From Jacaranda mimosifolia (Eukaryota > Streptophyta > Magnoliopsida > Lamiales > Bignoniaceae), in assembly GCA_018894105.1 (NCBI GenBank), contig CM032126.1:10257001-10321000 (forward strand): DNA of 64,000 nucleotides. Reading direction: 5' to 3'. Positions 13,282 to 23,656 of the stretch are shown here, piece by piece. A program made the translations under genes and the position numbers. Under the pieces are notes generated by a model. It made no database searches. It worked only from the letters and a program-made list of their open reading frames with translations, and was not told the DNA's origin. Numbering within the stretch: position 1 is the first letter of the stretch; each line of letters starts with the position of its first letter.

Positions 13282-13867
13282 TAAGTGCACACAAAAGTAG
13301 TTATTAGTCTACATATTAACCCATCTTTAATGTGGCAAAACTTTAAGAGTACGAGAATAGGAGCAAGAAATTACTAAGATTTGGATTTAACAACAATTTC
13401 TCATATTGCTAGAAATTAATTTGAAGGGTAATGAACATGTTCATCACAAGAAATTTAATAAAAATTTCTCATATTGCTAGAGGTGTGGCAGCCTTGTAGA
13501 ATGAGTTCGGTGAATTTCTGTGCAAGTGTGGATGCGTGTATTTTTTTATGTAGATTCAAATATTTTCCATAATTATGTGAACCTATTAATAAATTGCAAT
13601 GTGCAAATGTGGACACTCCGCATTATTTTCTATATTTATTTATGTGATGTGCAAGTGTGGTCATATTAATATATTTTAGGAGTAAGGTTGATTTTGTGAA
13701 TGATAAAAGTCTGCTTATTGGTTCCAAAGATTCATGCGGGATAATACATAAACATTAAAATGTAATTTAAAATGACATTACATTAGTTCAAACTAAAAAA
13801 GGCTAGTACAATCTTGTCATTTAATACATCCTAATAGCAAATCCAACATATCCATAAGAAGATAATC
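13282..13867. other. AT-rich spacer with a short local repeat
   Basis: The phrase AATTTCTCATATTGCTAGA occurs twice (near 13394 and 13455) and GTGCAAGTGTGG or similar three times (13520-13660). No coding sequence or element end identified. Confidence 0.5.
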
Positions 13868-14400
13868 TTACACAAACTTAGATAGAATGAATGCGAGAAA
13901 AACTACCAATGTTATCAAGATACCATAGATGAGGCATGACAAACAACAACACAATCCTGCTGCTATCATCATATTATGGCGCGAATTTTCAACACTTGAA
14001 GGGGTTGAAGTAGTATTCATATGATCCAAATGAGGACTATCAATTGACATTGATAAAGGAGGAATGATGCCACTTTGCATTTGGTATGATGAGCCTTTTT
14101 CACCATTGTAGTTATGGGATTGGGGTGCCTCCTAAATTTGAGAGGAGATTGACCACCCGTGAATGTCAATGGAGTATCTGCAAATTGGTCATTGTAGAGT
14201 ATAGGGTAGAGGTGTGCATATCTATTTTGCCCTAATTGATCTGCCCATATGAACCAAAACTCATGTTTTTTTATCAACCGGACACTTGTAATAGTATCTC
14301 CCTGGATTTGCGATTGGGGATCGCCTTGTAAAAGCAACATGGTAACATTTCCGCAATAGCATGGAATAGCATGTTCCTTCACCATCTAGTTCAATAAAAT
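13868..14400 (-). pseudogene. GRF-type zinc-finger protein, frameshifted, with C-terminal membrane segment
   Basis: Read on the minus strand, one frame gives PCYCGN (codons at ~14344-14364), a second gives NPGRYYYKCP (14279-14308), and the first frame resumes with EFWFIWADQ (~14237-14263). In order these are the hallmarks of a GRF zinc finger (CxCG, NPGRxYYxCP, FxxW), a small DNA/RNA-binding module common in plants. Two compensating frameshifts interrupt the finger, the second next to an A7 run. The C-terminal part (13868-13960) contains a Cys-rich start followed by a hydrophobic helix (GILITLVVFLAFIL), as in plant GRF-finger proteins that end in a membrane anchor. The usual last Cys is replaced (KKHEFW). 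Short host-type pseudogene or sequencing-error-affected gene. Confidence 0.65.
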
Positions 14401-15289
14401 AGACAAGTATCTTGATAAGCATACTAAATTTAAATACAACATAGTAGCATATGTAAATAATCATAATGAATTCTCAAGCTTGGGTTTTCTTTGCAACCTA
14501 CTAGTATAATAAATTTTATCATTTTGTCAAAAAATGTATCAAATTTTCAATCAAATCAACTAAAATCATTTACGTCAAATAATCCGGACAACTTTGTCAT
14601 ATTTATCAAAATGGTATCCCATTTGAAATTCCATTGATGTTTATGTAATATGCCATAAAAATAAAAATGAAATGAGAAGATGCAATTTTTGCAACTCATC
14701 CATAAATTAGTACACAAGAGAAGCACTATAAATTCATTCAAAAACCCACTTCATGCAAAAATTTAATCAACTAAATAATGACTGATTAGTCTCAAATTAA
14801 ACAGGAAAGAACCCAACCAAAGAGTAAACATGCTAGTTTAGTTATTTTCAAATAGGAAACTAACTATGTAAACTGAAGATGCCGACAGGTTTGTAAGGTA
14901 TCAGTTGGACGGACAACATGCAAACTTTGGTTCTTTCGGGTGGGATGTTAGGTGGTTGTGGGAGAAATTTAAGAAAAAGAATCTATTTATGTTTGATAGC
15001 ATGAAAATGTGTACAACCTATTTGTGGTATAAATAGAAGAGAAAGAATTGCTTGTATTTTTTTAATCAGGGATAGCATGATCATTTCATGGGAATAATCA
15101 AATGGCAAGAACTATTATACCTCCAACCAAACAACAATTATGTGAGTATATTTACAAACAATCATGCAAACCAAACAACACTACAATGGTTAATAATCAA
15201 ACAACTTATCATGAGATAAGTTATCAAGAGATAAATTCAAAATTCAACAAAACTTGCCCTTAGGATACTCATTCTTTATGTTTTTTTCT
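14401..15289. other. AT-rich spacer with nothing recognised
   Basis: Short ORFs (for example 14556-14741) have A/T-driven composition and no motif. A GC-richer patch at 14880-15000 carries no recognisable frame. The 3' LTR expected for the minus-strand chromovirus at 15290-23640 is not visible here. Confidence 0.5.
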
Positions 15290-15715
15290 AGTTCTCAAGT
15301 AGCTTCGCTTTCATTGTAGAAGAAAAAATTATGTACCTCAAAACTTATTCTTTTTATCGACTATATGTATTGGATGTTCATCATATGTCAAATTCTTTCT
15401 AATTTGCAATGGCTGATGAATTAGAGCATGGAATTTAGATTAGAGATATATTCCCTTAACAAGAAAACATGAAACACATTATTTACTCTCGGCAATACAT
15501 GTGGGAATACAAGTCTATAAGCATGCTTTCCAACTTTTTTAAGGATTTCAAATGGCCTAACAAATCTAGGAATTAATTTTTCATAATTCCAAATCTCAAC
15601 ACCCTTTTTGTAGGTGAGACCTTAAGGAAAATATGATATTCTACGTGGAAATTCTAACTTGTGTCTTCTCATATTTACGAAACTCTTTTTATCGATTTTG
15701 GATTGTAATAAGCCT
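15290..15715 (-). pseudogene. Chromovirus integrase tail and chromodomain remnant
   Basis: On the minus strand downstream of the integrase core, the fragments FLKVSPTKRVLRFG (about 15595-15640) and DLLGHLKSLKKLES match the integrase C-terminal region (xLKVSPxKGVxRFG... GPFxI...) of Del/Tekay-type Ty3/gypsy elements. Further down (15290-15400) a weak echo of the VLRxKxI...LVKVLW...EEATWE chromodomain segment remains, heavily broken by stops. Chromodomains place such elements in the chromovirus clade. Nothing here is expressible. Confidence 0.6.
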
Positions 15716-16740
15716 CTATCTCATTAATTTAATTTTCTCCATCATTTTATGTTCTAATTTTGGTCCTAACATCTTCCTCTCACCTGCATCATCCCAATAA
15801 ATAGGAGATCTACACCTCTTTTCATGCGCATGATGACTATTATTATAAGCAAATTTTGTGAGAGCTAAATGAGCATCCCAAGTACTTATCAAATCCATGA
15901 CACATGCCCTTAGCATATCTTCCAAGGTTTCAATAGTTCTTTCAGGTTGGCCCATCATTTCGAGGATAAAATGATATACTAAATATTAGCTCTATGCACA
16001 TTCATTTGTGTACATTTTGCCAAAACTAAGAAACAAATCTTGTATCTCTATCGAACACATTTAGTAATTGGTATACCATGTAGTTTACTATTTCCTTAAT
16101 ATATAGTTTAGCTAATTTTTCAAAAGGAAGACAACTTTAAATGGCACAAAATGGGGTGATTTAGTTAGCGTGTCAACAACCACCAAATATAATCATTTTT
16201 AATTAAAGTCTTTGGCAATCCTATCACAAAATCCATAGCAATATGTTATCACGTCCACTCTAGAATAGGTAACGCTTCTAACTTGCCTTGGTTTCTAGTG
16301 TTCTATTTTTACCTGTTGACGCAACAAATACTAAGAAACATAATACGCTACATCATTTTTTATGTTAACCCCACAAAAATTTTCTCTTTAATTCTTATAC
16401 ATCTAAGTACTACCTGGATGAATTATATAACGAGTATTATGGGTCTCCTCTAATAATTACTTCTTTAACATGGAATCCTTGGACACAAATCCTGATAATT
16501 GCAAAACTTTGTCTTCTCTGTTGCTTTAACTTCATTCTTTAATTTCCTTAACTAGTAACCATCCTCTTGAGCATCTTTAATTTTTTGAATCAAAGTGAGT
16601 TGAATGCTGATATTAGCTAACATTACATTAGTGCTTGACATTTGGACCTTCAATTGTAACTTATTCAAATCCCCCAAGATTAGTCTTTGAGTTGTGAATA
16701 AAGTAGCTAATTTACTATATTTTTGTAGCTTAGAGCATTA
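15716..16740 (-). pseudogene. Integrase remnant of Del/Tekay-type chromovirus
   Basis: The minus-strand frame ending at 15716 contains QPERTIETLEDMLRACVMD and then LTKFAYNNSHH and CRSPIYWDDAGERKMLGP, the well-known integrase C-terminal half of plant chromoviruses (normally QSERTIQTLEDMLRAC... EFAYNNSYHSS...RRCRSPIxW). The upstream core (15960-16740) is present only as scattered short frames with stops. A segment between YNNS and CRSPI is shortened (AHEKRCRSP in place of a longer stretch). Part of the same element as 16741-17461 and 21822-23640. Confidence 0.75.
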
Positions 16741-17461
16741 GCAACCACATTTGTTTCCTTGGATGAAGATTGATCACAAAGTCATAATCTTTGAGTAATT
16801 CCAATCATCTCCTTTATCTCATATTCAACTCCTTCTGAGTAAATACATATTTCAAACTCTTATTATCAATGTATATTTCACATTGCTCTCCATAAAGATA
16901 ATGCCTCCAAATTTTGAGAGCAAAAAGTTATAACTGCCAACTCAAGATCATGCATGAGGCACTTCTGCTCATATGGCTTCAATTATCTGGATTTATAAGC
17001 TATGACTTCGTTATTTTGCATAAAAACATATACTAAGCTATTCTCTGAAGCATGTTGTATATTTTAAAATTTCTTAAACCATTTGGAATAGTAAGAATTG
17101 GTGCTGATACTAATCACCTTTATAGATCCTGAAACTTATCTCACATTTATCATTCCATTCAAATTTAAATCCACTTTTAGTTAACTGAATTAATGGCATT
17201 GCTATTTTAGAAGATCCTTCAAAAAATTTCCTGTAGTATCCAGTCTACCTAAGAAAACTTCAAAATTCCGCAAGTGTCATAGGTCTATTCCATGCAACAA
17301 ATGTTTCTAATTTTTTTTGATCCATCGATATTGTGTCTTTTGATACTAAATGAACTAAAAAGACATCACTCTCAAGCTAAAATCCATATTTCTTGAATTT
17401 AGCATATAACTTTTTCTCTCGTAAGACTTGTAGAATTATCCTTAGATGTTCTTCTTCAATC
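16741..17461 (-). pseudogene. Reverse transcriptase C-terminus and RNase H remnant of the chromovirus
   Basis: Minus-strand translation shows EEEHLRIILQVLREKKLYAK, then SKDTISMDQKKLE, FYEGSSKIAMPL-like and FEWNDKCE, the thumb and connection of Ty3/gypsy reverse transcriptase leading into RNase H (normally [23 protein letters not shown]...GHVVSxEGI...RRFVEGFSKIAMPLTxLTQK). Stops and substitutions are frequent. The 5' continuation is at 21822 onward, on the other side of the Tourist-like insertion. Confidence 0.8.
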
Positions 17462-18165
17462 TTAGAGCTTGTTTACATTTCATGATTAAATTATATAGAC
17501 TATTTAATATGGCCTAATATATTGTTTACTTTGTTTAATAATGAGCCCATGATTTAGTCAAGGCACAACACTATTTTGCACTATTCTTGCTTTTTGCTTG
17601 ATAAATAATCACACCCTCAAAGGTGTGACCTAATAATCTAGTAAATTTCATTTTTACAGTCATTGTCAAAATACTTCATTTACCCTTAAAATATGAATTA
17701 TAATTACCCAACTACCCTTTGCATTTTTTATCCCAATCATCACCTGCTGCAAGGTATCTATGTTTTCGCTGTAATAGCATGGGGTGTTGGTGAAGCTACT
17801 GTTGTACAAACAAATTAAAAAATAAAGATGGAAAAAAATAAGAAAAATAAAATAAAAAAAACTTAAGAAAAAGGGAAGCTGGTAGGGGTAGTCGACAAAC
17901 AGATAGCGGTGGACTAACTTATGAAAAATAGAAGGAAAATATGAAGAGAAAACAAATTTAAAGAAAATAAGAAGAACAAATGGAAGAAACAGGGAAGAAA
18001 GAAAAATCATGGAAAAGAGGATAAAAGAAAGTAGATAAATAAGAGAGAATAAGAAACATGAAGCAAATGAAAATGAAAAGGTATAAAGTGCACATAACAA
18101 ATTACAAATATGAGTAAAGGAGTATGTAGAAAAAAAAAGAGTGAACAAAAAACATAAAAAAAAAG

Positions 18166-21100
18166 TGTAAGACCCCTAAAATTCGGTATTTTGAAAAAAA
18201 GAAGGATTTAGAAATTAAGATATTGATTGATCGAATTTTAAGGCTCGAAATATAAATAAGAAGGACTTGATTGCAAAATTTTCAGAAGTTTAGGGGATTA
18301 ATGTGGACAAGTTAGAAGCCGGAGGACTTTAAAACAAACTAGTTTGGACCTAATTGATTGGAATTAAGAATGTTAGGGGGTCAATGTGTAAAAAATAGAA
18401 ATTGGAGGATTCAATTGAAGGCCAAGGACCAAAATGAAGGCAATTGAAACTTTTGGGTTGAAATTGAAGTCAGTCAGAAAGTTTGGGGCTAAAGTGAAGA
18501 AGCTGAAAAATAGTTATATATATATAGAATTGAGAACAAAAGTTTGTCAAATTCTCAAAAAACACCCCAGATCCACCCCAACGGTGAATTGCCGAAAACT
18601 GGCCGTGAAACCTAAAACTGAAACATAGTTAGGCTCCTCTCAGCTCAGGGAGCAAAACCATACCAAGTTTCACCCAAACCACCGGCAAAATTGCTGGGAA
18701 ACCAAGCTCGATGGCGAGCTCACGATGGTGTTGGTGGTTCCACCGCCTCTGGTAGTGGAAACTTGATGGGTTTTGGTGGGTCTTGGTTAGAAAAGCATGG
18801 GTAAGGTGATGGTGGAACTAATTTAGTGAAACAACGACCGAAGGTGGAGGAATTGTCGCAGTGGAGTCGCTGCCGCACTTAGGGTTCGTCGATTGGTTTT
18901 TGGCTTAATTGAATGGCCAAACGATGGCCGATTGAGAAATTTCTTGGGGGGTTTTGATCACCTCGACGGGGCACGCCTAATGGTGGTGGCAGTCTCCTTC
19001 GCTAGCGGCGGCACATGACGGTGGTGTACAGGCAGTTTGTGCAGAATTAGGTCCTGAACTCGTCTGGGCTATTCTCGTCTTGAAATTGGATGTCGAATCG
19101 ATCCAATTTGGGTAAATTTCAATAATCGAATTTTGATTCGATTAAATTATCGGATGTAATTGGATTTTTTTTTAATGAAGTCTAATTGTGATCAGAACTA
19201 AGAATGTTAAACCATGTTTTAGTTTAAGGTTATAGATTAATCCTGTAATTAATATAGTATTGAGTTTAATCGACTCAGATAAATTATCAGATTGTTGTTG
19301 AGGCTTTAAATAAGATGTTAACAATTAGTTTATCGACTTATCGAGTTAAGGACTATGATGGGTGATTACCTTGCACATTTAAGTGTAACATGGAAATTGA
19401 GAATTATGACGGAACAATTAGAGTAATTGAGGAATGTGATAAGGATATTTAGGTGCATTGAGAATTATGATTGAGAAATCATAATCAATGTTGGGTTTAG
19501 GTTATGTACTCTGAAATTTAAATCAATTGGGAAACAAGGTCATGGACTGTTTAAATATCTAAGAATTATCATAACTATGTTAGAATACCCTTAAGTTTGA
19601 TAATGGTATTCGTTATATTTATAGTTAAGATTCAGAAGATTTGATTGTGAACTTATTCCTTTGGTAGGTGACGAAGGAGTAGGTCCCGCAAACCAGTAGA
19701 CTGCTGATTGTGGTTGCTTTCTGAGACTTTTAAGGTGAGGATCCGCCAATATGGCACTCTTGTACCTATCAATTTTATTGATAAACCCCTATAAGGGTTG
19801 GTATTGATTTGATTATCGTATTCCGTACATTATTGTTACCCCTGTAAGGGATCTACCAATTGGTTATCGCTTGTATGAGCTTATTCTATATCTAACGTTG
19901 AACCCGTTAGGTTCTGCTGATTTGATATCTGTCTTGATTAACGTTGCTTGATTATCGAACCCTATGCGGTTCTCCTGAATTTGAAACTATTTGGTATTTT
20001 TCGGTATTTTCTTGAAAATAACTGTTTTCAATCAAAATCTATGAATCTTTCTGAACTTGTAAACTCTATGTGAAGTTGATTGTTCAATTGTATCATTGAT
20101 CGCCTTGTTGGAAAAATTGTTAAATTGTTCTGCCCTGTTGGCAATTGAACGTTGAAAATCTTGATCCTTTTAAATATCTTGTTCAGTCAGTACTGTAAAA
20201 TATGTGCCAGGCAGAGCAAAAGGCCACATTAGTTGATAGTGCATGTCTAGTGGGAGGTTCCTCTTAAGTCTGTTACCGAGCAAAGAGTCACACTAGTTGA
20301 CAGTGCATGTCCAGTGGGGGCTCCTCTTGAGTCTATCCCCGTTAGTACCTCTGGATTTCAGTACTAGACCTATTTGTGTCAAAAGTTCTCTTAAATTGTT
20401 TGGAATAGGCCTTGCCGGCCATTCTTGGAAAATATTTTAGCTTGTAAATGGCAAATCTGGTAAAGTTCTGAAATGTTCATGTTATTGCTTGAAAGGTTAA
20501 AATCTTATCTGTTGGCATTATATCTTTTCAACCCATGGGACACCATGGGCGGTTTTCACCCGGAGGGACGCCACTGGGGGTTTGGGCCCAGGGGCTAGGT
20601 CCGAAAAACGGCTGGGCGGAACGAACCGACGGACACAAGTCTTACGGCTAGTATCCATCTATGATCCTGACTTACAGTTAGCTGGAGGTAGCAAACTGTG
20701 AGTGGCGGGATCCGACATGTGACTGGCCATGCCATATAATCAAGTTGTTGCCTACCGAGTTGAATGCTCAGCAATGGAGCGATAAGGAAATCTTGTTTAT
20801 ACTGTACCAATGCCCGGTACTTGCAAATTATAATTTGATTTAGGAGTAATAAGGTCGGAATGACCAGCAGTTCGTCAAGTTCGATATCATGTATGTCATG
20901 TACTCTGTTGATCATGCTAAAGAAATTCTTGCTTAGTACCAATTTTTTTCTTATTAAAAAGTCTTGCTTATTACCGAATTTATTATTGATTGTTGTATCT
21001 CAATAGATTATCCTTCACATCTTATCATTTTCTTTTCCCTCACTAAGTCCTTTGGACTTACCCTCGTTTATTTTGATTCTCGCAGATAGGGCTTAAGTGA

Positions 21101-21558
21101 AGGATTGGACTCCAGGCAAGACATGTATATTTGGTAAAAGATCAGGTGTTGAATGTATATATAGAAATTATCTTATTGCTAAGCATGGACTCAAGACACG
21201 GTGATATATCATGTTGATGTGTTTGACTTAAGGAATGTAAATATTTTGTTATGTAAGAATGTGAATCATGGCATTTACTTAATCGGTTGTCGAGTCTGTT
21301 AAGTTTGAAATTCCGCTGCTCTAATAAGTTGGATTTGAAATTTTGTGGCATGTATTTAGTATATGTGCTATATATTACAGGATTGTTTAAGGATTGAATT
21401 TATTGTCTTATGACAGGTTTGTTAAATTTGCAATTCGCTGCTATTTCTGATAAGTTAGAAACGTTTGATTATGGACTATTAATTGATTTGTAAGTTCAAT
21501 TTAAGATTGAACTGAGTGGCGCCTCAGTTTAGGTGCTGTCTTGAGTGGGGGCGTTACA
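18166..21558 (+). mobile_element. Solo LTR, family S copy S3, with perfect target duplication
   Basis: Starts TGTAAGACCCCTAAAATTC and ends GGGGGCGTTACA; flanked by AAAAG at 18161-18165 and AAAAG at 21559-21563, a perfect 5-bp duplication. 3,393 bases with no gag-pol. A TATA-like TTATATATATATAG (~18513) precedes a GC-richer stretch (18590-19040). Shared features with S2 and S4 include CCCTCACTAAGTCCTTTGGA near the 3' end (21038) and a GGTGAGG following TTTCTGAGACT (19721-19741), which could act as a splice donor in the LTR leader. It sits inside the Tourist-like element. Confidence 0.9.
20211..20340 (+). repeat. Two-copy ~64-bp tandem repeat inside S3
   Basis: GAGCAAA...AGTTGATAGTGCATGTCTAGTGGG at 20214 recurs at 20278 with few changes (AGTTGACAGTGCATGTCCAGTGGG). 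S2 and S4 have different tandem repeats in the same third of the LTR. Confidence 0.8.
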
Positions 21559-21821
21559 AAAAGAGAAACAAAAAGAGAAAAACAAAAGAAGAAAACAGAA
21601 ACTAAAAGAATTACGATAAAGGATATTTTAGACAACATAATTTTAGTCACATTATTTCATCCATCAAAGTAAACATATTATAGTTAAACACATTTATATC
21701 CTTCGGTGTATCATATCAAGTAAACATGGTATTATTTAAATAAAATAATCATATATTCCTTTTAATCATACAAGTTATCGGTCACTCTTTTATCCCATCT
21801 ATTAAAGTAAACATGCCCTTA

Positions 21822-22290
21822 AAGTGCATCAAAATATCATCAATAAACACCACCACAAATTGATCAAAGACAGAGTTTGAATACTCTATTCATAAAATCA
21901 ATAAAAGCTGCAGGAGCATTCGATAACCTAAATGGCATAACCAAACACTCATAATACCTGTACCCTGTCTAAAAGGCTGTCTTGGAAGCATCCGTTGCCC
22001 TAACTTTTAACCAATAATATCTAGAAAAGTAAATCAATTTTGGAAAAAAATTTGCTCTTGTAGTTGCACTTTCAATTCGCTATGTTCCATTAGAGTCACT
22101 TAGTATAGAGCTTTGGAGGTTGGAGGGGTTCTAGGTTTTAAGTCAACAGCAAACACAATCTCTACGTCTGGTGGATGACTAGGAATATCATTTGGAAAAT
22201 CTTGTACTATGTGGATATCTTGCAATCTTAATTAACTTTATTGATTATCCATCACATATGCAAGATAACTCGTGCCACCCTTTCTCGACA
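21822..22290 (-). pseudogene. Reverse transcriptase N-terminal half of the chromovirus
   Basis: Minus-strand reading gives [17 protein letters not shown] and DFMNRVF (~21890-21960), then FIDDIL at ~21835-21850, the catalytic strand (FIDDIL replaces the canonical F/YxDD). The reading runs straight into the TTA at 21821 where the Tourist-like element begins and resumes at 17464. Stops are interspersed, so it is non-functional. Confidence 0.8.
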
Positions 22291-22805
22291 ACCATCTTGC
22301 TTATAATGCTGAAATCATACAAGGAGGGATATGTGCCATACTTTCTGCAAAACTAAAATTTGCTTTGTTAAGAATTTGAAGAATTACTCTATGGCAATAT
22401 AAAATAACGTAATGTAGTGCTAGCCAGTCCATTCCTTCTAAATCTAAAACTACCAAATTTTTAAGAAGCTCCCTATTTTGTATATTAACGGAACAAAATT
22501 TGCTCACTTGAATTGCTAGCTAAGTTGCCCCAACTAGGGTATCCATATAGAAACCATCAAAAGGCTGGCAAACCATATTAGACCTTTTAGTAAAGTTTCT
22601 CAAAATAAATGAGTGTGTTGCACCTTAGTCAAATAACAGACATACATAAGCTAAAGATATTAGGATAGCACCTGTGGTCACTACATTAGAAGTTTCAATT
22701 TGGGTCATTGCATAACTTTTTCAAATGTCTTAAGCTTTTGATATTGTCCTCTTTTGCTATCTTGACAACCATTTCAATTCATATTCCCTAGGTTATCTTT
22801 CATCA
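22291..22805 (-). pseudogene. Protease region of the chromovirus, heavily decayed
   Basis: This lies between the zinc knuckle and reverse transcriptase and holds only broken frames (22301-22507 the longest). A fragment reading as MDTLVGAT with nearby LFDxGAT-like sequence (22540-22640) is compatible with the aspartic protease region, but no confident DxG motif in frame was found. Position, not sequence, is the main support. Confidence 0.4.
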
Positions 22806-22929
22806 GAGGGCAATATGCAATCTTATGACCCACCAGCTTAATGCAACAAAAATAAGCACATGTAACCAAGTGACACTCCTTGCTCTCATGATTTTTCCCA
22901 CACCTAAGTTTTAAAATTGTATTGATATA

Positions 22930-22963
<34 letters not shown>

Positions 22964-23640
22964 CTTTCTAAACCTCCAAACTTCTATTCGTTAAATGATT
23001 GTTCTCAGTTCAACCTTTTCTTTTTATTTTTATTTTTATTGTTATTGAACTAGTCCTTTATTTTTCTCTCTTTTTGTGAATCCACATTATTCAACATATC
23101 CCTATAAGTTACCAAGTCAAGAGCTTGAATTTCATGCCATATACGAGGTATCAGTCCTTCCACAAATTTTTGTGCTCTAATTTCTTCATTAGCTACTAAA
23201 CCTGGAATAAAGACTGATAGATGAACAAACTCAACCTCATACTCATATACTATTATATTATTTAAGATTTGCAAAGTCATACTATTTTTGCAGTTTAAAA
23301 ATTTTTGAAAAATATTTCTTATAAAATGCTTGCTTAATCCCATCGTATCTATGGAGAGGAATGTTGTTCTAGCCTTAACATTCCTCTAATTGCCACTACT
23401 CATATATATGCACTTCCTTAGCGTTGATAAACTCCATAGTTCACCTTATCCTAATCAAAACATCTTAAAATATTAAATGCCTTTCTTATTCCATTCAGTT
23501 GTTTCTAAGCTTTAGACGTATCTGTTGATCCTTCAAAAGTAGGCGGGGCAAGACTGTTGTTGTAGCTGAATCATTCCCATCATGGCCCTTGTTTCTAAAT
23601 GTTATAATCATTCCCATCAGGGCCCATCATAGCTGAATCA
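22806..23640 (-). pseudogene. gag of the Del/Tekay-type chromovirus, with zinc knuckle and poly-A disruption
   Basis: From the N-terminus: PPTFEGSTD (about 23530-23556) followed by a stop and RKAFNILRCF, the gag opening; then the capsid segment VEFVHLSVFIPGLVANEEI and AQKFVEGLIPRIWHEI (23050-23343); then RCGKNHESKEC and CCIKLVGHKIAYCP (22806-22920), a CxxH-type finger and a CCHC zinc knuckle with expected spacing. A run of 26 T on the plus strand (22938-22963; A on the coding strand) separates capsid from knuckle and breaks the frame. A short segment AATCATTCCCATCA is repeated three times at 23571-23650. Confidence 0.8.
22938..22963. repeat. Homopolymer run T26
   Basis: Unbroken T tract lying inside the decayed gag coding region (A tract on its coding strand). 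Length is likely to vary between reads. Confidence 0.95.
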
Positions 23641-23656
23641 TTCCCATCAAGACTGT

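Larger units (their letters stand above)
17465..21818. mobile_element. Tourist-like (PIF/Harbinger-type) element interrupted by S3
   Basis: Bounded by TTA on both sides (17462-17464 and 21819-21821). The left terminus GAGCTTGTTTAC and the reverse complement of the right terminus GGGCATGTTTAC agree at 12 of the first 15 positions. A TTA duplication with such termini is the signature of PIF/Harbinger and Tourist MITEs. Without S3 the element is about 950 bp. The host reading frame (chromovirus reverse transcriptase) stops at one TTA and resumes at the other, an independent proof of the boundaries. A second copy of the terminal motif (CCATCAAAGTAAACATA, ~21661) suggests an internal duplication or a second nested copy. 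The interior is strongly purine/pyrimidine-skewed and has no transposase. Confidence 0.75.

Noticed and set aside
17666..18148. 160-codon minus-strand frame, Phe/Leu/Ser-rich
   Set aside because: It comes from a purine-rich strand with low complexity inside the Tourist-like element; no motif, and composition alone explains the lack of stops.
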